Shown here one piece after another: positions 57,114 to 64,000 of a stretch of DNA of 64,000 nt. Location of the stretch: contig CAVVNR010000015.1 of NCBI GenBank assembly GCA_963749715.1, positions 186,001-250,000 of the forward strand. Reading direction: 5' to 3'. This stretch comes from Roseiarcus sp963749715. GTDB lineage: Bacteria; Pseudomonadota; Alphaproteobacteria; Rhizobiales; Beijerinckiaceae. The position numbers and the translations under genes are program-made. The notes below the pieces were generated by a model that saw only the letters and a program-made list of their open reading frames with translations, ran no database searches and had not been told where the DNA came from. Each line of letters opens with the position of its first letter. Position 1 is the first letter of the stretch.

Positions 57114-57551
57114 AAGGTCGCCGGAACGATCGATACTCTCTCCATCCAGCCCATGCTCTGCGCCAGGTCGCGCCCTGCGCTCGAACCGCGCGCCCGTAGT
57201 CCTTCACGTCGAACCCTGCGATCTTTGGTCAACGCTTACTCGCAATTTGCTGGAGCTTCTCGCGCCGAGCGGCGCCTACGCGCCTGAAGCCTCGTCGCTT
57301 CGCGCGTCAATTTCGACGGAACCCTCTCCGGTTCGGCGCAAAGCTACGACGGGAAAGCAGGAGCGAGGCTGACCTTCCAGCGCCGGCTTCGCGGTCCCCG
57401 CGGCCATGCGGCCGCCGTCGATTGCCCATGTCGTTCGGGCCGGGCTGCCGGGTTTCGCGTTGCGCCAGCCGTCATTTATGACGGTTCGCCGACCGGAACG
57501 TCACATTTCGCTTGGCGAGAGGCCATCTGATCCTATATGGACTTTCGGTGG
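57114..57551. other. Intergenic upstream of secE, nothing recognised
   Basis: Alphaproteobacteria often carry tRNA-Trp immediately before secE. I searched this stretch and found no cloverleaf or TTCGAATC-type T-arm. Apart from the hairpin at 57552-57585 nothing could be assigned. Confidence 0.45.
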
Positions 57552-57585
57552 CGCGGCGCCGGGAGGCTCCGCGCCGCGAATTTTT
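57552..57585 (+). terminator. Hairpin with T-run upstream of secE
   Basis: CGCGGCGC (57552-57559) pairs with GCGCCGCG (57571-57578) over an 11-base loop. AATTTTT follows (57581-57585 is T5). It would fit a rho-independent terminator of a forward transcript entering from upstream, but no forward gene is there. It might also be an attenuator in the secE leader, 57 bp before the start. Confidence 0.4.
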
Positions 57586-57641
57586 ATGGCTCAAGCCGCC
57601 GCCCGCCGCGCCGGAAGCCCGACAGCCCACATTGACGAGCA

Positions 57642-57839
57642 ATGGCCAACCCGTTCGAGTTCATTCAGCAAGTCCGCGCCGAGGCCGCCAAGGTGGTCTG
57701 GCCGACTCGCCGCGAGACCCTCATCACCACCGGCCTGGTGCTGGTTCTGGTCGTGTTCACCAGCCTGTTCTTCGTCGTCGTCGATCAGGTGCTGCGCCAG
57801 GTCGTGTCGCTGGCGCTCGGCTTCGGCCGCGGCGGTTGA
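57642..57839 (+). CDS. secE: Preprotein translocase subunit SecE
   Basis: This 65-residue protein has PFEFIQQVRAEAAKVVWPTRRETL, the typical amphipathic helix, then one membrane helix (TGLVLVLVVFTSLFFVVVD). It stabilises SecY in the inner-membrane channel. nusG follows on the same strand, as in most bacteria. Confidence 0.95.
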   Translation: MANPFEFIQQVRAEAAKVVWPTRRETLITTGLVLVLVVFTSLFFVVVDQVLRQVVSLALGFGRGG

Positions 57840-57890
57840 GCGTCGATCATTCGGACGCGAGGCTTGAGAATTGATGCGGAACGCCTGAAC

Positions 57891-58422
57891 ATGAACATGC
57901 GCTGGTACATCGTCCACGCCTATTCCAATTTCGAGAAGAAGGTCGCCGAATCCATTCGCGAGCAGGCGAGCCAGCGCGGCCTTTCCGACAAGTTCGAGGA
58001 AATCCTGGTGCCGACCGAGCAAGTGGTCGAAGTGCGCCGCGGGCGCAAGATCAACTCGGAGCGGAAGTTTTTCCCCGGCTACGTGCTGGTCAAATGCGAC
58101 CTCACCGACGAAGTCTACCACCTGATCAAGAACACCCCCAAGGTGACCGGCTTTCTCGGCGCCGACAAGAAGCCGATGCCGATCCCCGATCATCGAGGCC
58201 GACCGGATCAAGGGTCAGGTCGCCGATGGGGTCGAGCGGCCGAAAGCGGCGATCCGGTTCGAGATCGGCGAGAACGTGCGGGTCGCCGACGGGCCTTTCG
58301 CCTCCTTCAATGGGGTGGTCGAGGAAGTCGACGAATCGCGCTCGCGGGTCAAGGTCGCGGTGTCGATCTTCGGCCGGGCGACGCCGGTCGATCTCGAATT
58401 CGGCCAGGTCGAGAAGGTCTGA
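57891..58422 (+). CDS. nusG: Transcription antitermination factor NusG (frameshifted)
   Basis: ATG 57891 gives MNMRWYIVHAYSNFEKKVAESI (NGN domain) and FFPGYVLVKCDLTDEVYHLI. After ADKKPMPIP the frame slips at a C4 run (58184-58187). Three Cs restore IIEADRIKGQVADG, and the KOW domain reads FEIGENVRVADGPFASFNGVVEE to TGA 58420-58422. NusG is essential, so a real frameshift is very unlikely. rplK usually follows but does not here; the inverted-repeat element at 58462 lies next. Confidence 0.9.
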
Positions 58423-58441
58423 CCGCCTCACGTCGCGGCTG

Positions 58442-59090
58442 CCGGTTTTTTCGAAACAATTGGCTCTTACAGCGTTAGCTATTGGTGGCGGATTCCGCCA
58501 ATTGCGCCTCGAACCATTGCCGTCCTGGCCGGGCTTGTCCCGGCCATCCACGCCGCGCCGCTGCAAAGACGCGTCCCGCATCGGCGCAACCGATCGTAAA
58601 GGCAGACAATTGCAAGGCTTTTCGCGTTTTCCTGTTCGCGCTTGCCGACGTTCGGTTCGCCGAACAGCGTGGATGGCCGGGACAAGCCCGGCCAAGACGC
58701 CGTGAGAGCCGTCCGCGAATTCCGCCATGCTCCAAATCCCCCGCCGCCAATGGCTAACGCGATAAGAGCCAAACAATTGCTTCCGGAAAATAGAAATACG
58801 TGCTATGCGTTTCGCCATGACCACCCACCGTTCCCATTCCGCAACCAACCAGGGCGACGAACCGGGTGAGGGGCGCTTTGCACATATCGCATGGAGGGAA
58901 TATGATCTTGCGTCTGGGGCGCGGTCGAGAAAGAAAAAATGGCCCTGGGGTCGGCGCAAGCGTTTGAGAAGGCTCAATTCGGCGAAGGAACTCCAAGCTT
59001 TTTTGCTTGATTTCCTTTGTTATTCCTTTGTCCGCTTTAGCCGGAATTTGGCTCGGCTTGGGAAGATTTGGCGTTGGCTTGGAAAAACCA
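58442..59090 (+). repeat. Dispersed repeat, copy B (split by an inserted element)
   Basis: The flank 58442-58461 (CCGGTTTTTTCGAAACAATT) and 58771-59090 together align with copy A at 8368-8691, in the same orientation. Shared blocks include GCTTCCGGAAAA, AGAAATACGTGCTATG, TATGATCTT, AAGAAAAAATGG and GGGGTCGGC. Near its end, GG of TTGG boxes lies at 59050, 59060, 59070 and 59081. The msrP start follows 112 bp later. It may be an old mobile or regulatory unit; the two copies are clearly diverged. Confidence 0.75.
58462..58770. mobile_element. 309-bp MITE-like inverted-repeat element with 8-bp target duplication
   Basis: The ends are inverted repeats: 58462-58491 (GGCTCTTA...) matches the reverse complement of 58741-58770 in 26 of 30 positions. 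AAACAATT flanks both sides (58454-58461 and 58771-58778) as a target duplication. Internally it holds GGCCGGG-CTTGT-CCCGGCC (58527-58545) and its inverted partner at 58675-58693, plus a GTTCGG/CCGAAC hairpin at 58650-58665. It has no convincing gene, so it would need a transposase in trans. The uninterrupted site exists in copy A at about 8378-8391. Confidence 0.8.
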
Positions 59091-59201
59091 GATCAGGAGT
59101 CGCCGTGGCCTCTTCCGGTAACATTCGCCGCGGTCGCGCCGAAATGGCAACGTCGGCAGCCATGTCTCCGGCGCCGTCATTCGCATTGCGAGGCTGAGAC
59201 C

Positions 59202-60149
59202 ATGCATTACCACCGCCGAAAGGGCTGGGAGATTCCGGCGAGCAGCGCGACGCCCGAGGCGCTTTTCCTAGATCGGCGCTCGGTCCTGGCTGGTCTCGGC
59301 GCGAGCGGCGCGCTTGCCGCATGGGCGGGCCGCGCGCGGGCGGAGGACGCCGATCCCTCGGCCGCGCTCTATCCCGCCAAGCGCAACGAGGCGTTTGCGC
59401 TCGATCGCGAGGTGACGCCTGAGAAATACAATCTCACCTACAACAATTTTTACGAGTTCAGCACCAATAAGCGCTTGGACGCGAGCGCGCTCAAGACCCG
59501 TCCGTGGACGGTCAAGCTCGACGGGATGGTTGAGAAGGAGCAGACGGTCGACATCGATACGTTGATCAAGACCATCGGGCTCGAGGAGCGTCTTTATCGC
59601 CATCGCTGCGTCGAAGCCTGGTCGATGGCGATCCCGTGGACCGGCTTCCCGCTGCGCAAGCTCGTCGATTTCGCCCGTCCCTTGTCCTCGGCCAAGTACG
59701 TGCAGTTCGAAACCTTCCTCGACAAGAAAATGGCGCCCGGGCAGCGCTCGTTCATGCCTTGGCCCTATATCGAGGGCTTGACGATGGCGGAGGCGGAGAA
59801 CGACCTCGCCTTCATCGCCACCGGCGCCTACGGCAAGCCGCTGGCCAAGGTTCAGGGCGCCCCGATCCGCCTGGCGTGCCCATGGAAATACGGGTTCAAG
59901 TCGATCAAGTCGATCGTCAGGGTCTCGTTCGTCGATAAAAGACCGCAGACCTTCTGGGAGACCCTGGGGCCGGACGAATATGGCTTCTGGGCCAACGTCA
60001 ATCCGGACGTGCCCCATCCGCGCTGGAGCCAGGCGCGCGAGAACTTCCTCAACGACAATTCCGAACGGCCGACGCTCTTGTTCAACGGCTACGGCGAGCA
60101 GGTCGCTTCGCTCTATAAGGGCCTCGACAAAGAGCCTCTCTACATGTGA
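59202..60149 (+). CDS. msrP: Protein-methionine-sulfoxide reductase catalytic subunit MsrP
   Basis: ATG 59202 follows GAGG. The 315-residue protein has a Tat signal around LDRRSVLAGLG, the sulfite-oxidase fold (SALKTRPWTVKLDGMVEKEQ), and the Moco Cys in YRHRCVEAWSMAIPW, with LACPWKYGFKSIKSIV. MsrP repairs oxidised Met in periplasmic proteins, taking electrons from the heme membrane protein MsrQ. No msrQ follows in this window, so it must lie elsewhere or be replaced. It depends on the same cofactor as SorA. Confidence 0.9.
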   Translation: MHYHRRKGWEIPASSATPEALFLDRRSVLAGLGASGALAAWAGRARAEDADPSAALYPAKRNEAFALDREVTPEKYNLTYNNFYEFSTNKRLDASALKTRPWTVKLDGMVEKEQTVDIDTLIKTIGLEERLYRHRCVEAWSMAIPWTGFPLRKLVDFARPLSSAKYVQFETFLDKKMAPGQRSFMPWPYIEGLTMAEAENDLAFIATGAYGKPLAKVQGAPIRLACPWKYGFKSIKSIVRVSFVDKRPQTFWETLGPDEYGFWANVNPDVPHPRWSQARENFLNDNSERPTLLFNGYGEQVASLYKGLDKEPLYM

Positions 60150-60289
60150 CCGCGACGGCCTCCGTTTTGGGGGGATTGCGTTCAGCGCTGTCGACCGGTA
60201 TACCTTGGGCTCACAAATCAGCGGCGCCAAGAAAAGACCATTCGGTTTTCTCGCGAGCGCCGCTTTTGTCGTTCGAGAGCCTGGTTACG

Positions 60290-61027
60290 ATGCAGTATAC
60301 CAAAGTGCCGAATCCAGTCAGGGCCCGCGTGCGCGCGCTCAAATACGCTCGCAAATCCGGTCTACGATTGTTCGGCGCGTATTACCCAAGACATTGCACG
60401 ATTTGTGGTTATGCCGGGAGATTTTATTCTTACGGCTTTCCTCTTGCGGCGGATTCGCTGTGTCCCTCATGCCTGTCGCTCGAGCGTCATCGGGCGCTCG
60501 CCATCTGCGCCGACCAGGAGCCGGTTTTCCAGGGCAAGGACATTCTCCACTTCGCGCCCGAGCCGAGCCTGACCGCATTCATCCGCAAGAAAGGGGTCAA
60601 GAGCTATAAGACCTGCGATCTGTTCAAGCCCGACGTCGACTTGCGCATCGACATCTGCAACATCGCTCTTCCCGATCAATCGTTCGACCTGGTCCTATGC
60701 CTTCACGTTTTGGAGCACGTTCCCGACGATCGGAAGGCGATGTCCGAGCTGAGGCGGATCCTGCGACCGTCGGGCGTGGCCGTCATCATGGTGCCGCTCG
60801 AGGACGGACTCGACGAGACCTACGAGAATCCTTCGATCGTGTCCGAGGCCGATCGGCTGATCCATTTCGGGCAGGAGGATCACCTCCGCACCTATGGCCG
60901 CGACCTTCGCGACCGGCTGCGCGACGCGAAGTTTTCGCTCCGCGAATGGGTGTCGAAAGAACCTTACGTCCTCAAGCACGGCTTGCGGCGCGGGGAGCGG
61001 GTTTTCCTTTGCACGCGAGTGGAGTGA
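60290..61027 (+). CDS. SAM methyltransferase with N-terminal zinc-binding region
   Basis: ATG 60290 gives MQYTKVPNPVRARVRALKYA. Four Cys in CTICG and DSLCPSCLSLERHRAL suggest a zinc ribbon. The SAM-binding fold follows: ILHFAPEPSLTAFI, YKTCDLFKPDVDL, DQSFDLVLCLHVLEHVPDD and LRPSGVAVIMVPLE. The family is often found in surface-glycan or lipid clusters. The next gene is a GT2 that begins 19 bp after its stop. The substrate is unknown; glycan methylation is the simplest guess. Confidence 0.8.
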   Translation: MQYTKVPNPVRARVRALKYARKSGLRLFGAYYPRHCTICGYAGRFYSYGFPLAADSLCPSCLSLERHRALAICADQEPVFQGKDILHFAPEPSLTAFIRKKGVKSYKTCDLFKPDVDLRIDICNIALPDQSFDLVLCLHVLEHVPDDRKAMSELRRILRPSGVAVIMVPLEDGLDETYENPSIVSEADRLIHFGQEDHLRTYGRDLRDRLRDAKFSLREWVSKEPYVLKHGLRRGERVFLCTRVE

Positions 61028-61046
61028 ACCGCCTCGGCTCGGCGCG

Positions 61047-62003
61047 ATGGGGCTCAGGCCGGCGATGACGCTCGGCGAGGCCGAACGACCCGCGCCGCTC
61101 CGAACGGACGGAAGGCCGTCAGGCATCGGACTCGTGTCGGTGATCGTGCCGCACCTCGACGATTACGACAATCTGGACGCGTGCTTGACCCTCTTGAGCG
61201 AGCAGAGCTTTCCGAGCGACCGGACGGAGATCGTCATCGCGGACAACGGCAGTTCGCGCGGACTTGACGCCGTGCTCCGGATCGTCGGTACCCGCGGCCG
61301 GGTCATCGAGGTCGCCGAACGCGGCGCCGGACCAGCTCGCAACGCCGGGATTCGCGCATCGCGCGGCGAAGCGCTGGCGTTCATCGACAGCGACTGCCGT
61401 CCGGACCGGCGCTGGCTCGAAGAAGGTCTCGCCGAGCTGCGATTGGCCGACTTTGCCGGCGGCCGCGTCGATGTCCTTGTCGAGGATCCCGTCCGCATGA
61501 CGGCGGCCGAAGCGTTCGAAAGCGTCTTCGCCTTCCAGAACGAGCGTTACGTCAAGGGTCGCGCGTTCACGGCCACCGCCTCGATGTTCGTGTGGCGCTC
61601 GGTGTTCGATGCGGTCGGCCAATTCGAGAACGGCGTGCCCGAGGATATCGATTGGTGCCGCAGGGCGCGGCTCAAGGGATTTCGCATTGGTTTTGCGGCG
61701 AAGTCGATTGTCGGCCATCCGGCTCGCCGGACGATGCCGGAACTGAAGCGCAAATGGCGGCGGCTGACGCTGGAATGGTGCGAAGCGGCTCGCCGCGACG
61801 GCAAAGGGCCGGTCTTCATGCTGTTGCGCGAGTGGGCCGCCCTATTGTCGATCGGGCCTTATGCGTTGGGCGCGATGGCCTCGAAACGCGTGAGCGGGAT
61901 CAGAAACCGCGTCATGGCGATCGGCGCCCTCGCCGAGATCAGGGCCTATCGGCTGGTGGTCGCACACCGAGCCGTCCTGCTTCATGGAAGGGGAATCCGG
62001 TGA
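61047..62003 (+). CDS. GT2 glycosyltransferase
   Basis: ATG 61047 (or 61065) gives a GT-A core: LVSVIVPHLDDYDNLDACL, TEIVIADNGSSRGLD, GAGPARNAGIRASRG, LAFIDSDCRPDRRWL (the DxD site) and VPEDIDWCRRARLKGF. A C-terminal helical part has LKRKWRRLTLEWCEAA. It transfers a sugar to a lipid or glycan on the cytoplasmic side. The stop overlaps the next gene's start (TGATG), so both are coupled in an operon with the methyltransferase. Confidence 0.85.
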   Translation: MGLRPAMTLGEAERPAPLRTDGRPSGIGLVSVIVPHLDDYDNLDACLTLLSEQSFPSDRTEIVIADNGSSRGLDAVLRIVGTRGRVIEVAERGAGPARNAGIRASRGEALAFIDSDCRPDRRWLEEGLAELRLADFAGGRVDVLVEDPVRMTAAEAFESVFAFQNERYVKGRAFTATASMFVWRSVFDAVGQFENGVPEDIDWCRRARLKGFRIGFAAKSIVGHPARRTMPELKRKWRRLTLEWCEAARRDGKGPVFMLLREWAALLSIGPYALGAMASKRVSGIRNRVMAIGALAEIRAYRLVVAHRAVLLHGRGIR

Positions 62004-63031
62004 TGCTGGGCGACGTCGAGATTCCGATCGTCATCGTCGGTTTTGGGAATGCGGACGACATCGCCAAATGTCTCACGGCGATCGGGGAACAGCGCGACTG
62101 TCCCAGGATCGGGGTCTTCATTTGCGAGAATGGCGGGGCCAAGGCTTTCGACACTCTTATCGGCGCCTTGTCCAAGCCCGGCGGTCCATGCGAGGGCGAG
62201 GCGGAGACCTTGGATTTCCCCAATTTCTTGCGCACGCGCCGGTTGAGGCTGGCCGCTGCGCCCGTCCCGGTGACCGTCGGCCTGGCGAGGGAGAACCTCG
62301 GTTTTCCCGGCGGGGTCAACGCCTGGATTCGGCCGTTGCTCCCCGAACGCGGCTGGATTGGGGTCTGGATACTCAACCCCGACACCTGGCCGCGGCCGCG
62401 CGCCCTCGCCGAGCTCATCGACTACGCCGACAAGCGCGGCAAGGGCATGGTCTCGAGCCGGATCATGTTTCCCGACCGGTCGGACATCGCCTCCTCGCGC
62501 GGCCTCAAGTTCCGCAAGCTCTCCGCCTCGGAGGCGGGCGTCGACATTTTCGCCCCGGTCTCGCCGCCGCCCGATCCCGACGACGTCGAGCGGCGGATCG
62601 ATTCGCCGACCGGGGTCTCGTTCTATGTGACGCGAGCCTGCATCGACCAGATCGGGCTCATGGATGAGTCCTATTGGCTTTATTGGGAGGATTTCGATTG
62701 GGGGGTTCGCGCCAAGGCCGCCTGCGGCATCGGCTATGCTCATAATTCCGTCGTCCCGCACATCGGCGGAAGCTCGTCCGGCGCCGTGCGCAAGCGCGCC
62801 CAACGCTCGGCTTCCTCCGTCTATCTGAAGAACCGCAACAAGCTTCACTTTGTGCGCCGGCATCATCCGCGCTGGTTTGCGTGGACGGTCCTCGTTTCCT
62901 TTCTCAGAAGCGGCGAATTCCTCGCCGCCGGATCGACGCGCAATTTTGTCGCCGCGGTCAAAGGCATCGCCGCCGGCCTGCGCGGCGAAAAAGGCCGCCC
63001 GCAGGTGGCCCCGAATCAGGCGCCCGTTTGA
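62003..63031 (+). CDS. GT2 glycosyltransferase, rhamnosyltransferase-like
   Basis: ATG 62003 overlaps the preceding TGA. GT2 features are IPIVIVGFGNADDIAKCL, ENLGFPGGVNAWIRPLL, GVWILNPDTWPRPRALAEL, DSPTGVSFYVTRACIDQIG and DESYWLYWEDFDWGVRAKA, the pattern of WbbL-type rhamnosyltransferases. The C-terminal helix region (RSASSVYLKNRNKLHFVRRHH) may contact the membrane. It lies at the end of the methyltransferase-GT2-GT2 operon; the donor sugar is not known. Confidence 0.85.
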   Translation: MLGDVEIPIVIVGFGNADDIAKCLTAIGEQRDCPRIGVFICENGGAKAFDTLIGALSKPGGPCEGEAETLDFPNFLRTRRLRLAAAPVPVTVGLARENLGFPGGVNAWIRPLLPERGWIGVWILNPDTWPRPRALAELIDYADKRGKGMVSSRIMFPDRSDIASSRGLKFRKLSASEAGVDIFAPVSPPPDPDDVERRIDSPTGVSFYVTRACIDQIGLMDESYWLYWEDFDWGVRAKAACGIGYAHNSVVPHIGGSSSGAVRKRAQRSASSVYLKNRNKLHFVRRHHPRWFAWTVLVSFLRSGEFLAAGSTRNFVAAVKGIAAGLRGEKGRPQVAPNQAPV

Positions 63032-63059
63032 CCTTCGACAATTCTCGTCGCCGGCGGCG

Positions 63060-64000
63060 TCAATCGCCCTCGAACCCGTAAACCTCCGGCAAGACGAAGA
63101 TCGCGGCCATGAGCCCGATAAACGGGAAGACCGCCACCAGCAATGTGGCGCTCGCCTGTCCGATCGCAATGAAAATTGACGGAAACAGGAAGATCGCGAG
63201 AAACGACGGCAGCTTGACGAACATATAGGCAAACCCGCTCGCGGTGCCGCGATATTCGGGCTTGGCGACAAGCGAGGGAATCGTCATGCAGTTCGAGGCG
63301 TCCCAGTAGTGACCCCACAACATCGCCGCAGCCGCGAACGGCAGGACGGTCTTGGCGCCGGTGTAGAGCGCGGCAGCCGCGACCAGAAGCGAAACGAACA
63401 CGATCCCGAATCCAGCGATGCTGATGCCTCGATGACCGATCTTCGGCGTAAGCAGCGGCCCGACCCAGCCCGAGATGGCGGCGACCACATAGAGCGCCAT
63501 GGTCACCAGGGTGGTGCCCAGGATCGATGAAACTCCGACCATCACAAACAGCACCGGCAGATAGAAGGCGAATGTCGAGAATTCGCTGCCCTGAGCGAAA
63601 CAGGCGATCCATCCATAGAGCGTCGCCCGCCACCGGATCGGGTCTTTGCGGATGTCGGCGAGAAATTCGCCGGCGCGCGGTTTCGTCACTTCGACGTCCT
63701 GATCAGGCAGCATGTCGAGCGGGTCGTCGTACATTTGGACGGCGACGCGCTTCGCCTCTCGCAGCCGGCCATTGCGGATCAGCCACACCGCGGTCTCCGG
63801 CAGGTCGTGACGCAGGATCAGGATGATGAGGGCGGGCAGCGCGCCGAGCCCGAGGGTTATGCGCCACACCCATTCATGGTCGAGTTTGAAAATCAGGAAC
63901 AATGCGATGACCGCCAGCGTCAAGACCTGGCCGATTGCGAACATGAACTGCCAGCGGTTGCCCATCACCTCCCGCTGGCCCCTGGGCATCGCATCCATGA
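63060..64000 (-). CDS. MFS transporter, cut by the window edge
   Basis: The C-terminal two-thirds of a sugar-porter-type MFS protein is present: PRGQREVMGNRWQFMFAIGQ near the edge, LPETAVWLIRNGRLREAKR (the central loop), LYGWIACFAQGSEFSTFAFYLP and CMTIPSLVAKPEYRGTASGFAYM. The N-terminus is beyond 64000, and the apparent ATG at 63998 is internal. It is similar to sialic-acid or aromatic-acid type symporters in outline, without a clear substrate. It converges with the GT2 gene. Confidence 0.8.
   Translation of the reverse strand, partial: MDAMPRGQREVMGNRWQFMFAIGQVLTLAVIALFLIFKLDHEWVWRITLGLGALPALIILILRHDLPETAVWLIRNGRLREAKRVAVQMYDDPLDMLPDQDVEVTKPRAGEFLADIRKDPIRWRATLYGWIACFAQGSEFSTFAFYLPVLFVMVGVSSILGTTLVTMALYVVAAISGWVGPLLTPKIGHRGISIAGFGIVFVSLLVAAAALYTGAKTVLPFAAAAMLWGHYWDASNCMTIPSLVAKPEYRGTASGFAYMFVKLPSFLAIFLFPSIFIAIGQASATLLVAVFPFIGLMAAIFVLPEVYGFEGD

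Noticed and set aside
57114..57641. tRNA-Trp before secE
   Set aside because: No acceptor-stem pair or T-arm sequence was found on the forward strand.

Overview
The window is GC-rich DNA from an alphaproteobacterium, most likely a Rhizobiales member near Beijerinckiaceae/Methylocystaceae (the order is an inference from gene content, the family is a guess). Pointers are a Ros/MucR regulator, an infA-maf-yacG cluster, an atm1-psd-pssA cluster, pgsA-moaD-moaE, a SAM-II riboswitch before metZ, and sorAB. I saw no rRNA, tRNA, CRISPR array or phage.

Layout. 1-10042 is an accessory cell-surface glycan region: a very large sulfotransferase/coiled-coil/glycosyltransferase gene, a decayed GT2 gene, two paralogous methyltransferases and an RgpF-like gene. 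10373-26643 is mixed metabolism: M29 aminopeptidase, alpha/beta hydrolase, DUF72, YbaK, acyl-CoA ligase, SDR, MFS, haloacid dehalogenase, a PDZ-membrane-GAF protein, XRE-cupin plus GNAT, panE, HAD and an S9 oligopeptidase. 26751-31130 is a second glycan block (GtrA, DPM-like GT2, methyltransferase, GT39-like). 31547-34320 holds sorAB and infA-maf-yacG. 34512-43789 holds an esterase, an RND efflux pair, pssA, psd and an Atm1-type exporter. 44328-49276 holds mucR, upp, pgsA, moaDE, two small proteins, metZ and its riboswitch. 49765-57092 holds a secreted protein, a spermidine-synthase-like membrane protein, a dCTP deaminase, a TIGR03032 protein, a PEP-CTERM protein and a TPR-GT. 57642-64000 holds secE-nusG, an inverted-repeat element, msrP, a methyltransferase, two GT2 genes and an edge-truncated MFS gene.

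Two sequence-level observations stand out. First, about 18 single-nucleotide-type frameshifts break otherwise well-conserved genes, including essential nusG. Eight lie in or within about 3 bp of a GANTC motif, the target of the alphaproteobacterial CcrM methylase. That suggests most are read or assembly errors rather than gene decay, so I describe those genes by their restored products. Second, a repeat of about 320 bp occurs at 8368-8691 and 58442-59090. It carries TTGG boxes spaced about 10 bp apart. The second copy is interrupted by a 309-bp hairpin-like element flanked by an 8-bp duplication, and the first copy shows the uninterrupted site.

How the genes work together: the surface-glycan genes supply glycosyl, sulfuryl and methyl transfer. 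psd and pssA form the phosphatidylserine/phosphatidylethanolamine route, and pgsA the phosphatidylglycerol route. moaD and moaE make the molybdopterin dithiolene used by SorA and MsrP, both encoded in this window.
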